From Acidobacteriota bacterium (lineage in GTDB: Bacteria > Acidobacteriota > Polarisedimenticolia > QHYA01): DNA of 12,602 nucleotides. Below the pieces are notes generated by a model. The model did no database searches, was not told the DNA's origin, and was given only the letters and a program-made list of their open reading frames with translations. The translations under genes were made by a program, and so were the position numbers. Shown here in pieces: positions 6,033-12,602 of this stretch; within the stretch, counting starts at the first letter, position 1; each line of letters opens with the position of its first letter. The stretch covers positions 1-12,602 of the forward strand of contig QHYA01000016.1 of assembly GCA_003223995.1 (NCBI GenBank). The letters are read 5' to 3'.

Positions 6033-6431
6033 ATGACCGAGATTGTCATCGACACTTCGGCCATCTTGGCAGTTCTCCTGAGCGAGCCCGAGCGACCGCG
6101 GTTAGTTGCAGCGACCCAAGGGGCCACTCTGTGCGTACCACCTTCTGTACCGTGGGAGGTGGGTAATGCGTTGGCTTCGCTCATCAAACGGCGCCGCCTG
6201 ACCATAGCAGCGGCTCGACGGGCTGTGCGCTCTTTCGAGCGTATTCCCCTGGATCATGTTGCGATCGACCTGGGTCGGGCTGTTCAGGCGGCGGCCGAAC
6301 TGGGCATGTACGCGTACGACGCCTATCTCCTCGAGGCGTCTCGACGGCGTGGTTGCAGTCTCCTGACGTTGGACCAGAGCTTGGCGCGGGCGGCCGAGGC
6401 CGTGGGTGTGTCTCTCGTTGAGGTGCCATGA
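6033..6431 (+). CDS. PIN-domain toxin, VapC family (ribonuclease)
   Basis: A 132-residue single PIN domain, the usual VapC length. VapC toxins are magnesium-dependent RNases that cut tRNA or rRNA and stop translation. The four acidic residues expected are present: Asp7 in VIDTSA, Glu42 in WEVGNAL, Asp96 in YAYDAYLLE and Asp114 in LTLDQSL, so the active site looks intact. The order is unusual for type II systems: the toxin gene comes first and its stop overlaps the antitoxin start (ATGA, 6428-6431). There is no ribosome binding site; translation probably begins near the mRNA 5' end. The cellular target cannot be read from the sequence. Confidence 0.9.
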   Translation: MTEIVIDTSAILAVLLSEPERPRLVAATQGATLCVPPSVPWEVGNALASLIKRRRLTIAAARRAVRSFERIPLDHVAIDLGRAVQAAAELGMYAYDAYLLEASRRRGCSLLTLDQSLARAAEAVGVSLVEVP

Positions 6432-6748
6432 TGAAGGTGTACACGTATTCAAAGGCCAGGCAGCGCCTCGCCTCATTACTTGATGAAGCGTTCCGGGAGG
6501 GCAGCGTCCAGATCCGACGGCGTGACGGTACTGTGTTCGAGCTCCTTCCACTAGAAGTGAGCAAGTCCGCTCTCGAGGTCCCCGGCGTGGCTACTGATAT
6601 CACCGCGAGCGAGATCGTCTCGGTCGTCCGGGCGAGTCGTAGCAGGGTCATTGGCAAGAGCCTTCCTCTCAAGCGCATGCGGCAGCCGAGCCGCGCTCGA
6701 CGGCGAACGTCAAGGGGGCGGGTGCGGTCTGGCGCGGCCCGCGACTGA
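6428..6748 (+). CDS. Phd/YefM-family antitoxin with long basic C-terminal tail
   Basis: Up to 106 residues; it would bind and neutralise the upstream PIN toxin and repress the shared promoter. The N-terminal part, VYTYSKARQRLASLLDEA then VQIRRRDGTVFELLP, has the Phd/YefM DNA-binding fold pattern. DITASEIVSVVRASR (about 57-71) resembles the toxin-binding helix near which such proteins normally end. After it come about 35 mostly Arg/Ser residues encoded by GC-rich repeat-like DNA, which looks like an acquired extension. ATG at 6428 overlaps the toxin stop; the next codon (6431) is also ATG and has better spacing (7 bases) from GAGG at 6420-6423, so the real product may be one residue shorter. 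Confidence 0.82.
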   Translation: MMKVYTYSKARQRLASLLDEAFREGSVQIRRRDGTVFELLPLEVSKSALEVPGVATDITASEIVSVVRASRSRVIGKSLPLKRMRQPSRARRRTSRGRVRSGAARD

Positions 6749-6764
6749 TGCGCGGCGTTCGGCG
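6701..6764. repeat. Structured imperfect inverted repeat over the antitoxin 3' end
   Basis: Outer arms CGGCGAACG (6701-6709) and CGTTCGGCG (6756-6764) pair at 8 of 9 positions. The interior holds the perfect palindrome CGCGG-C-CCGCG (6733-6743). The element covers the antitoxin stop and ends six bases before the phosphatase start. It could be a small interspersed repeat or an mRNA structure. It lacks the core boxes of integron attC sites and has no T-tract for a terminator. Confidence 0.4.
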
Positions 6765-6769
6765 GGACT

Positions 6770-8572
6770 GTGATTGACGCGCCATGGTCGCGTCCATCGA
6801 ACACCTGGCGATTTGCGGGGCGGCTGATCCCAGGAGCGAGGCGGGTTGCTGGCCCGCTTTTTTCCGCTCTCCTCGCCCCGCTCCTTTCAGCCTTCCTTGC
6901 GGCGTCATCCTGCTGCTCGGCAAGCACCAATTCCCCGGCAAGGACCTCTTCCAGCAACCGACCTGCCCTCGCAGTGCTGCTGGTCGTCGATCAGATGCGG
7001 GCCGACTACCTTTCCCGGTTCTCCTCCCGCCTGAGCGGCGGCCTGGTGCGCCTCGAGCAGGAAGGCATGGTCTTCGAAGAGGCCTACCAGGACTATGCGA
7101 ACACGGAGACGGCGCCGGGTCATGCCTCTCTCATCACTGGCCTGCCCCCCTCGCGCCACGGCATCGTCGGCAACCAATGGTACGATCGCTCCTCCCATGA
7201 GACGATCTACTGCATTCCCCCCGGCGAACCGCTCCGCTACCTCGATGCCTCGACGCTCGGGGAGTGGATCAAGAAGGAATCGCCCGCTTCGCGCGTCGTG
7301 GCGGTCTCCGGCAAGGATCGCTCGGCCATCCTGATGGGGGGCCGCGAAGCCGACGCTGTCCTTTGGTACGACCCGGAGAAGGGGCGCTTTACGACGAGCG
7401 ATCGGCTCGTCCGCCGCGCTCGGGCCGCAGCCGAGATTTCGGGATGGCTCGCCGGGCTCGATCCGGTCTCGAAACTCTCCTGTGCCGTATGGGACCGGCT
7501 GGATGGCCCAGGCGATCTGCCGGAGGCTCACCCCGATGATGACGCTTGCGAGCCGGAGAACGGCAGGCTCTTCCCTCACAGGCTTCCCTGCCTGGGCGGA
7601 CTCCTCCGGAGCAAAGGGCCGGGCTCGCTCGCCGAGGAGGTCGGAGAGACCCCTTACTTCGATGAAATGATCCTCGATCTCGCCGAGAACGCTATCGATC
7701 GATTCGCGCTCGGAGCCGACGATGCGCCTGACCTCCTGGCTGTGGGGCTTTCCGCAACCGACCTCATCGGTCACCGCTACGGTCCCGACAGCCAGGAAAT
7801 GCTCGACCAGATCCGGCGCCTCGATCGGCGTGTCGGCCTGTTCCTTCGGCGCCTCGAGGAGAAGGTCGGCGCCGGCCGCAGCGTGGTCGTCCTCACGTCC
7901 GACCATGGCATCGTCTCTTGCCCGGAGAGCGATCCCCGCAAGCTCGCTCGGCGCATCTTCTTGAAGGACTTCAAGCAGAAACTGGAGGCGGGAATGATGC
8001 AGCGGCTCGGGCCTGGCCGCTGGATCGAGGCAATCGAGGGAAACAACATCTACCTCGCCGGATCGCCAGACGATCCCCGCCCCGCTCGTTCACTTTCCGT
8101 CCCTTACGAGCGGATTGAAAGGGAAGCAGCCGGCCAGCTTTCGCAGGATCCTGCCGTCGTCGCGGTTTACCCGCGTTCGGAGCTGGGTTCCTTGCCGTCT
8201 TCGCGGCATTCGCAGGTCGCGCCTTTCTCGCAGCCGTCGCGCTCGTCGCCCTCTTCCTCCTCCTCCGGGGCGGACGATCCCTTCCTTCCCCTCATGCGCG
8301 CCTCCTGGAAGGCGGGTCGCAGCGGCGACCTGATGATCCGGATCCAGGAGGGCTGGCTGCTCGGGGAGCTGCGGACAGGCACCAGTCACGGAACTCCTTA
8401 CGGATACGATACGCACGTCGCCCTGATCGTCCGCGCTCCCGGCCTCCTACCGGGCAGAAGCAGCGAGCATGTCAGCGCCTTCCGCGTCGCGCCTACCATC
8501 GCTCGGCTGCTTGCAGTCCCCTTCCCCGCGGGTCTGCCGTCCGGACCGTTGCTCCTCCCTCCGAGCCGGTAG
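6770..8572 (+). CDS. Secreted alkaline phosphatase superfamily enzyme, PafA-like phosphomonoesterase
   Basis: A 600-residue enzyme that probably releases phosphate from monoesters in the periplasm or at the surface. A hydrophobic segment (about 26-46) precedes ASSCC, so it carries a signal peptide and may be a lipoprotein. The superfamily metal and nucleophile residues can be placed: Asp74 (VDQMRADY), Thr114 nucleophile (TETAPGH), Asp331 and His335 (TDLIGH), Asp378 and His379 (SDHG), and His548 (YDTHV). Asn135 is 21 residues after Thr114, as in PafA of Elizabethkingia, and Lys182/Arg184 in SGKDR match the PafA Lys-x-Arg pair that favours monoesters. A Ser-rich insertion (about 477-500) lengthens the loop before His548. 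The GTG start at 6770 has only a weak GGCGGGA site and follows the antitoxin stop by 21 bases, so read-through from the toxin promoter is possible. Confidence 0.88.
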   Translation: MIDAPWSRPSNTWRFAGRLIPGARRVAGPLFSALLAPLLSAFLAASSCCSASTNSPARTSSSNRPALAVLLVVDQMRADYLSRFSSRLSGGLVRLEQEGMVFEEAYQDYANTETAPGHASLITGLPPSRHGIVGNQWYDRSSHETIYCIPPGEPLRYLDASTLGEWIKKESPASRVVAVSGKDRSAILMGGREADAVLWYDPEKGRFTTSDRLVRRARAAAEISGWLAGLDPVSKLSCAVWDRLDGPGDLPEAHPDDDACEPENGRLFPHRLPCLGGLLRSKGPGSLAEEVGETPYFDEMILDLAENAIDRFALGADDAPDLLAVGLSATDLIGHRYGPDSQEMLDQIRRLDRRVGLFLRRLEEKVGAGRSVVVLTSDHGIVSCPESDPRKLARRIFLKDFKQKLEAGMMQRLGPGRWIEAIEGNNIYLAGSPDDPRPARSLSVPYERIEREAAGQLSQDPAVVAVYPRSELGSLPSSRHSQVAPFSQPSRSSPSSSSSGADDPFLPLMRASWKAGRSGDLMIRIQEGWLLGELRTGTSHGTPYGYDTHVALIVRAPGLLPGRSSEHVSAFRVAPTIARLLAVPFPAGLPSGPLLLPPSR

Positions 8573-9391
8573 ATGAAGGTCCGCAAGTATGGAATCTCGG
8601 GTCCTCAGGTGGTGGTTCTGCATGGCGGCCCGGGCGCCCCCGGCTACATGGCGCCTGTGGCGCGCGGTCTCGCGGATTCCTTCCGGGTCCTCGAGCCCTT
8701 GCAGCGTGGCAGCGGTGGTGAGCCGCTCACCGTCGCACGCCACATCGCGGACCTGCATGAGTTGTTGGAATCGTGCTGCCGGGATGCACGGCCGTCCCTC
8801 GTGGGCCACTCCTGGGGCGCCATGCTCGGGCTCGCCTATGCGGCGGCGCATCCCGACCGTGCGGGCTCGCTCGTCCTCATCGGCTGCGGCACCTTCGATC
8901 CGGCGGCGCGAGATCGCATGCGGGGGATTATCGAGGAACGCTTGGACGAGGGATTGCGGAGACGTATGAAGCGCCTGCCGGAGGAGATCCCCGATCCGGA
9001 CGAGCGGCTGCAAGCGACAAGTGCTCTGATGCTGCCGCTGTATTCGTATGAGCTTGCCTCGAATGACCTGGAAGTCGAGTCGTGCGATTCACGCGCACAC
9101 CATGAAACGTGGCAGGACATGGTGCGGCTGCAGGAGGAAGGCGTGTATCCCGCGGCCTTCGCCGCGATCCATGCGCCTGTCCTCATGCTGCACGGCGCCG
9201 CCGACCCGCATCCGGGGCCGATGATCCGGGCGAGCCTGCAGCCCCATCTCCCGCATCTTGAGTACCATGCGTGGGAGCGCTGCGGGCACTCCACTTGCCA
9301 CGGCCTTGATCCTGTTTCAAGCTTGGCGGCTCAAAAGACCGGGCTGCCGTGCTACGAGAGGCCAATGGTGGGTCGTGGCGGTATCTTCTGA
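8573..9391 (+). CDS. Alpha/beta hydrolase, proline iminopeptidase-like
   Basis: A 272-residue alpha/beta hydrolase. HGGPG (17-21) forms the oxyanion-hole motif typical of proline iminopeptidases, and GHSWG (78-82) carries nucleophile Ser80. Asp211 (GAADPH) and His239 (ERCGHS) complete the triad. EPLQRGSGG (41-49) is a further family motif. No signal peptide is seen, so it acts in the cytoplasm; substrate is unknown. The ATG is the first base after the phosphatase TAG, so translation is coupled. The last 33 residues after the catalytic histidine do not look like the usual family ending (helix with F-x-x-L-x-x-W-L). The plus-one frame reads LILFQAWRLK there, so a late frameshift is possible. 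If real, catalysis should still survive. Confidence 0.85.
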   Translation: MKVRKYGISGPQVVVLHGGPGAPGYMAPVARGLADSFRVLEPLQRGSGGEPLTVARHIADLHELLESCCRDARPSLVGHSWGAMLGLAYAAAHPDRAGSLVLIGCGTFDPAARDRMRGIIEERLDEGLRRRMKRLPEEIPDPDERLQATSALMLPLYSYELASNDLEVESCDSRAHHETWQDMVRLQEEGVYPAAFAAIHAPVLMLHGAADPHPGPMIRASLQPHLPHLEYHAWERCGHSTCHGLDPVSSLAAQKTGLPCYERPMVGRGGIF

Positions 9392-9451
9392 GGCCCGAAT
9401 GGCGCCCGCTGCGGCCATGATGGCGACCGACAGGGGGTGCACGCGGTCGTG

Positions 9452-12400
9452 ATGAGCACCAAGATCATGAGATTCCGCCGATGGACTGCTCCGGCGACTG
9501 AAGAGACGGGGATGTTCCCAGCTGTCTTCGCGCCCCTTGCCATCTTCTTCGCTTTCGCTCTCCGGCTTCTCTTCCCCCCGGGAGTCTTCACGGGTCCTGA
9601 GTCCTCGCCGCCCGGTCTCCTCGCCTCAGCCGTTTCTTCATCCGGAGCTCGGGAGAAAACCCTCGCATCGGCTCCTCCCGCTGCGGGACTTCCTGACTGG
9701 GTCCAGATCGATTACAGCGCCCTCGTGGACAGGCGCCGGCTGTCTCACTCCGGAGAGTCGATCGGCACGCTGCTGAAGGCTCTCGAAGGGCGGCCGGTGC
9801 CACGCCCCGGCGAGCGCCCCGCCGACCTCAAGGCCCATATGCTCCTGGATCCGCTCCTCGAGCCCTACGCCTTTGTCCTTCCGGACGCCCTGGACAGCCT
9901 CTTGTCGGCGCCCCAGCCGCCGATGGTCGAGGTCGGGGGGCTCTGGCAACCCGGTGAAACCCAACCAGCCTGGGCCGAGCTGCTGCGTTCAAGGCACTTC
10001 CTGGTCGAGAGCAATGGCGAGGGGCGCCTCCGCCTTTTCCTTCCCCTCCGCCCGGAGCAGTTCCAGCAGCCTCCTGCCGCGCCGCGCGGCACATCTGACC
10101 CTTCCCAGCAGCTCACCTCGCCGGCCGGCCCTGCTCGTTCCCTTCCCTCCAGCACCGCTGCTGCGGAGCAAGCGTGGAAGTCGGCCTGGCCCGTCCTGAG
10201 GCACATCTTCGCGGCCGAGAAACGCCGTCTGGCCCGGCAGGCGAGCAATCGCCACGAGGACCATCCCCTGGATGTCGAGGCTCACGCCTACGCGCACCTC
10301 CCGGCATCCAGCATGTTCCTGCTCGGCATGCAGCCGTTTCGGAAGCAGGTCATGGATACGAAGCCCGCGGAAGAGCGGATCACGCTGGATCTGGCCGCCT
10401 TGCAGAGCTTTCTCGACCGGGGGCTTCAGCTCGAGGGAGGTCGGCTCGAATCCGACGGGAGGCTGCGTCTGCTCGGAAGCGAGACGGTTGCGGCCCCCAG
10501 GCTGCTGGGCCGGCCGCTGGCTCTGCCGGATCTCGCCGTGGCATACCGCGCCGTCTTCCATGGCGGGCTGAGCGAGCCCTACATGAGCCTCGATCCCTGG
10601 TATTCGCCCCACACAGCCCAGGTGAACTACGGGGGAAGGCTCCAGGACACGAGCCTGGGGCTGGTCAGCCTGCTGTCCGATGTCCGCTTCAAGACCTTCA
10701 GCCTCGGAATCGACGTGCTGGCCGGGCGCGACGACCGCGAGCGACTTCGCGGCGCGATGCGCGCTTTCAGGACCCACATGGAGCGGTTCGCGGCAAACGC
10801 CCAGTCGAAGGCGGTCCTTGGCCAGCAGACCCGCTTCTGGTTCTACCCGGACAATGTCGAACTGACCCTTTCCGACGAGGGGGACGTGCTCGTGATGCGA
10901 CGCGCCCGGATGGCGGCTGCTTCCGAGCGGCTCCAGCAGGCAGGAAGGACCGGCGGCCCGCAGGAGACCGAGCGGCAGGATCCGATCTGGACCCGTGAGA
11001 CGGTTGCCGCGATCAATCAGGATTACGACGCGCTCAGCCGTCTCTATCCCGAGCTGTCGGACCTGGACCAGGTCGTGCGTCTGCTGTCTCTCTTCACCTG
11101 GCTGCGGCAAGCATCCGCCGACGGGCTGGCAATTCCTGACCTGGACGCGTTGCTGGCCCTGGAGCTTCCCGCGCAGCCCACACCGCGCTTATTCCCCATG
11201 CTGCTGACGTACAACGCCCTCTCCCCCTCCGAGGGGACCGGCGGCTCACGGGTGGACGTGCTGGACCGGGCCCCCGTCGTTGCCGCGCTGGACCGGCTCG
11301 AGCCCTTCGCGGGAAGACCTCTTCCCGCGAAGGAGAGGCTCCGCCGGGCGCTCGGGATGCTTGACCGGCGGGTCGCCGATCAGGCGACCCTGATGAGGGA
11401 GATCCAGTCCTTGGATCTCGACAAGCTCGACGAGAGCGCCATCGACCAGCTCACCACCCGAGCGGGACGGCTGTGGATGCATCATCTCTCTCTCTCGGCT
11501 GTTTCGGCGGCGGATCGACAGCGGTTGCCCGGGGGGAATCCGGAATCGGAGAAGGCGCGCGTGCTCAGCGTGAGCATCGGCGGAGTGGATCTAGGCATGG
11601 GGCAGGCTCTCGCGCGTGCTTCGCGCCACAGCCAGCGGGTCTCCTGGGGAGGCTCGGCTCCCGGACTCGCGACGAAGTCAGCTGTCGTGACGCGGGGAAC
11701 CGGAGGCGGGGCTCTCCAGCCGGAAACATCTGCCGCGAGCGCCCCTTCCGGATCCCGCATCAACCTGGTTCGTATGGAATCCTCGCCGGTTCCCTCCATG
11801 CTCACGCTCCTGGGGGCCGACAGCCCGGAGGTGCGCAGCAGGAAGCTGATCCTGGACTCCGCCGGACGGGCCGCCTCGGTCGAGCGAGTCGAAGCCCTGC
11901 GGTTGCTGCGTTACCGGCTGCAACACGATGGCTCTCGCCTAACGGCCAGCCTTTCTCCCGGCGATGCGGCTGCCAAGACTCCCGAGGAAGAGCCTGCGCC
12001 TCCTCCTTCCGGTCTCGTGACCTTCCAGGTCCTTGCTGTCGATCCCGTCAGGGTGACCCTGAGGCTGCGGGCAATGGTCGGGACGGAGATCAAGGATCTC
12101 ACCGCCCCCGTGCCTCGTCCCCTGCTCTGGCGGCTCCTGCTCGGAAAGGACATCGATACGACTCCGGGCCAGCCGCTGCGCGGTCTCGATCCGCTCCCGC
12201 CGTCTCTCGGAGAGAGCCGGAGGCTGATGGTTTTCACGAACCGCGCGCAGGCTCGGCCACCCTGGGAAGGAGGTTCTGAGCCGCTTGCCGGGGAAGAGGA
12301 TCCGGTGAGATTGGCCGGGGCGATGAGGCGCTGGTGGGCCTCGGAGGCCGGAGGGAGTCCGGGGCCGAGCGTGGTCGTGGGGACCGACCCGCTGCTGTCG

Positions 12401-12602
12401 GCCAGCCGATGGGAGAAGTCGCCGAGACCCGCGGGCAGGGCCCTGCTGCTGCTGCCCGAGGACGGCTTTCCAGGATTCGCGGCACCGCTCCGGCAGGAGC
12501 TGAGCGATGCGTCGAAAAACTCGAAGGCACCGGCAACCGCAACCGTCGCGTCGAGCCTGCCGGACGTGCAGGGCATTCCCTCTCTCGTGCTTCTTGTCAG
12601 CG
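9452..12602 (+). CDS. Very large exported protein of unknown function with DUF1598-like region (incomplete at right edge)
   Basis: One uninterrupted frame of 1,050 codons from ATG 9452 to the window end. A GTG at 9449 and one at 9437 are in frame; AGGGGG at 9433-9437 is a distant ribosome site. Residues 21-41 are hydrophobic (FAPLAIFFAFALRLLF), a signal anchor or signal peptide after a charged start. Residues about 361-420 (AYRAVFHGG, SLDPWYSP, VNYGGRLQDTSLG, DVRFKTFSLGIDVL) and RFWFYPDNVELTLSDEGDVL (461-480), followed by a helical YPELSDLDQVVRLLSLFTWLR stretch (to about 552), recall the DUF1598 proteins common in Planctomycetes. I base this on memory of the pattern. Beyond residue 650 nothing is recognised; the region is rich in Pro, Ser, Gly and Arg. 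Gap to the hydrolase is 60 bases, so it is likely the third gene of that operon. Confidence 0.75.
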   Translation, partial: MSTKIMRFRRWTAPATEETGMFPAVFAPLAIFFAFALRLLFPPGVFTGPESSPPGLLASAVSSSGAREKTLASAPPAAGLPDWVQIDYSALVDRRRLSHSGESIGTLLKALEGRPVPRPGERPADLKAHMLLDPLLEPYAFVLPDALDSLLSAPQPPMVEVGGLWQPGETQPAWAELLRSRHFLVESNGEGRLRLFLPLRPEQFQQPPAAPRGTSDPSQQLTSPAGPARSLPSSTAAAEQAWKSAWPVLRHIFAAEKRRLARQASNRHEDHPLDVEAHAYAHLPASSMFLLGMQPFRKQVMDTKPAEERITLDLAALQSFLDRGLQLEGGRLESDGRLRLLGSETVAAPRLLGRPLALPDLAVAYRAVFHGGLSEPYMSLDPWYSPHTAQVNYGGRLQDTSLGLVSLLSDVRFKTFSLGIDVLAGRDDRERLRGAMRAFRTHMERFAANAQSKAVLGQQTRFWFYPDNVELTLSDEGDVLVMRRARMAAASERLQQAGRTGGPQETERQDPIWTRETVAAINQDYDALSRLYPELSDLDQVVRLLSLFTWLRQASADGLAIPDLDALLALELPAQPTPRLFPMLLTYNALSPSEGTGGSRVDVLDRAPVVAALDRLEPFAGRPLPAKERLRRALGMLDRRVADQATLMREIQSLDLDKLDESAIDQLTTRAGRLWMHHLSLSAVSAADRQRLPGGNPESEKARVLSVSIGGVDLGMGQALARASRHSQRVSWGGSAPGLATKSAVVTRGTGGGALQPETSAASAPSGSRINLVRMESSPVPSMLTLLGADSPEVRSRKLILDSAGRAASVERVEALRLLRYRLQHDGSRLTASLSPGDAAAKTPEEEPAPPPSGLVTFQVLAVDPVRVTLRLRAMVGTEIKDLTAPVPRPLLWRLLLGKDIDTTPGQPLRGLDPLPPSLGESRRLMVFTNRAQARPPWEGGSEPLAGEEDPVRLAGAMRRWWASEAGGSPGPSVVVGTDPLLSASRWEKSPRPAGRALLLLPEDGFPGFAAPLRQELSDASKNSKAPATATVASSLPDVQGIPSLVLLVS

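Noticed and set aside
6701..6764. Integron attC site next to the toxin-antitoxin cassette.
   Set aside because: The arms do not match the RYYYAAC/GTTRRRY core boxes and there is no integrase in the window.
6905..7906. A 333-codon minus-strand open frame.
   Set aside because: Antisense of the phosphatase, which has all catalytic residues; the minus product shows no domain.
9989..11110. A 373-codon open frame on the minus strand.
   Set aside because: Antisense of the large plus-strand gene in GC-rich DNA; no recognisable motifs and no ribosome site, while the plus frame runs uninterrupted for over 1,000 codons.
11487..11498. TC-rich run as a phase-variation tract in the large gene.
   Set aside because: Only a few dinucleotide units and the frame continues intact on both sides; too short to argue for slippage control.

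Overview
The window is GC-rich with short intergenic gaps, coupled genes and mostly strong G/C third-position bias. It looks like a free-living bacterium, probably Acidobacteriota or a related soil or sediment phylum. The pointers are a mycobacterial/acidobacterial-style Sdh1 succinate dehydrogenase, a CRTAC1/ASPIC-UnbV propeller protein paired with a TPR lipoprotein, and a PafA-like phosphatase. This placement is inference from gene content; no rRNA or other phylogenetic marker is present.

Layout. (1) 1-1134, minus strand: sdhC (membrane anchor) followed by the first 110 codons of sdhA, which runs off the left edge. (2) 1135-1304: an AT-rich divergent promoter region. (3) 1305-2213, plus strand: a LysR-type regulator, probably leaderless and probably controlling itself and/or sdh. 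(4) 2214-2287: a short convergent gap that may hold the tail of a decayed PQQ-type beta-propeller gene. (5) 2288-5818, minus strand: a three-gene operon of an AIM24-family protein, a six-TPR exported protein and a seven-VCBS-repeat CRTAC1/UnbV protein. The last two genes overlap by ATGA. (6) 5819-6032: a divergent intergenic region. (7) 6033-6748, plus strand: a toxin-antitoxin pair in reversed order, with a PIN-domain VapC-like toxin first and a Phd/YefM-like antitoxin second. Its promoter carries a perfect GTACAATTGTAC palindrome over the -10 box and sits so close to the toxin ATG that the mRNA is essentially leaderless. (8) 6770-12602, plus strand: a PafA-like secreted phosphatase, an alpha/beta hydrolase of the proline-iminopeptidase type starting on the base after the phosphatase stop, and a very large exported protein still open at the right edge after 1,050 codons.

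How they may work together. SdhC and SdhA are parts of respiratory complex II and the LysR protein is its natural candidate regulator. The AIM24-TPR-CRTAC1 block looks like a cell-envelope or surface module, because two of its products have export signals. The toxin-antitoxin pair is a self-contained accessory cassette between the two envelope-related operons. It is followed, almost without a gap, by a phosphatase-hydrolase-large-protein operon for exported or nutrient-related functions.

The parts most worth a second look are the toxin-first cassette with its built-in TGTAC operator, the Cys/His set in SdhC that may ligate a Rieske-like cluster, and the unassigned large exported protein with a DUF1598-like core.
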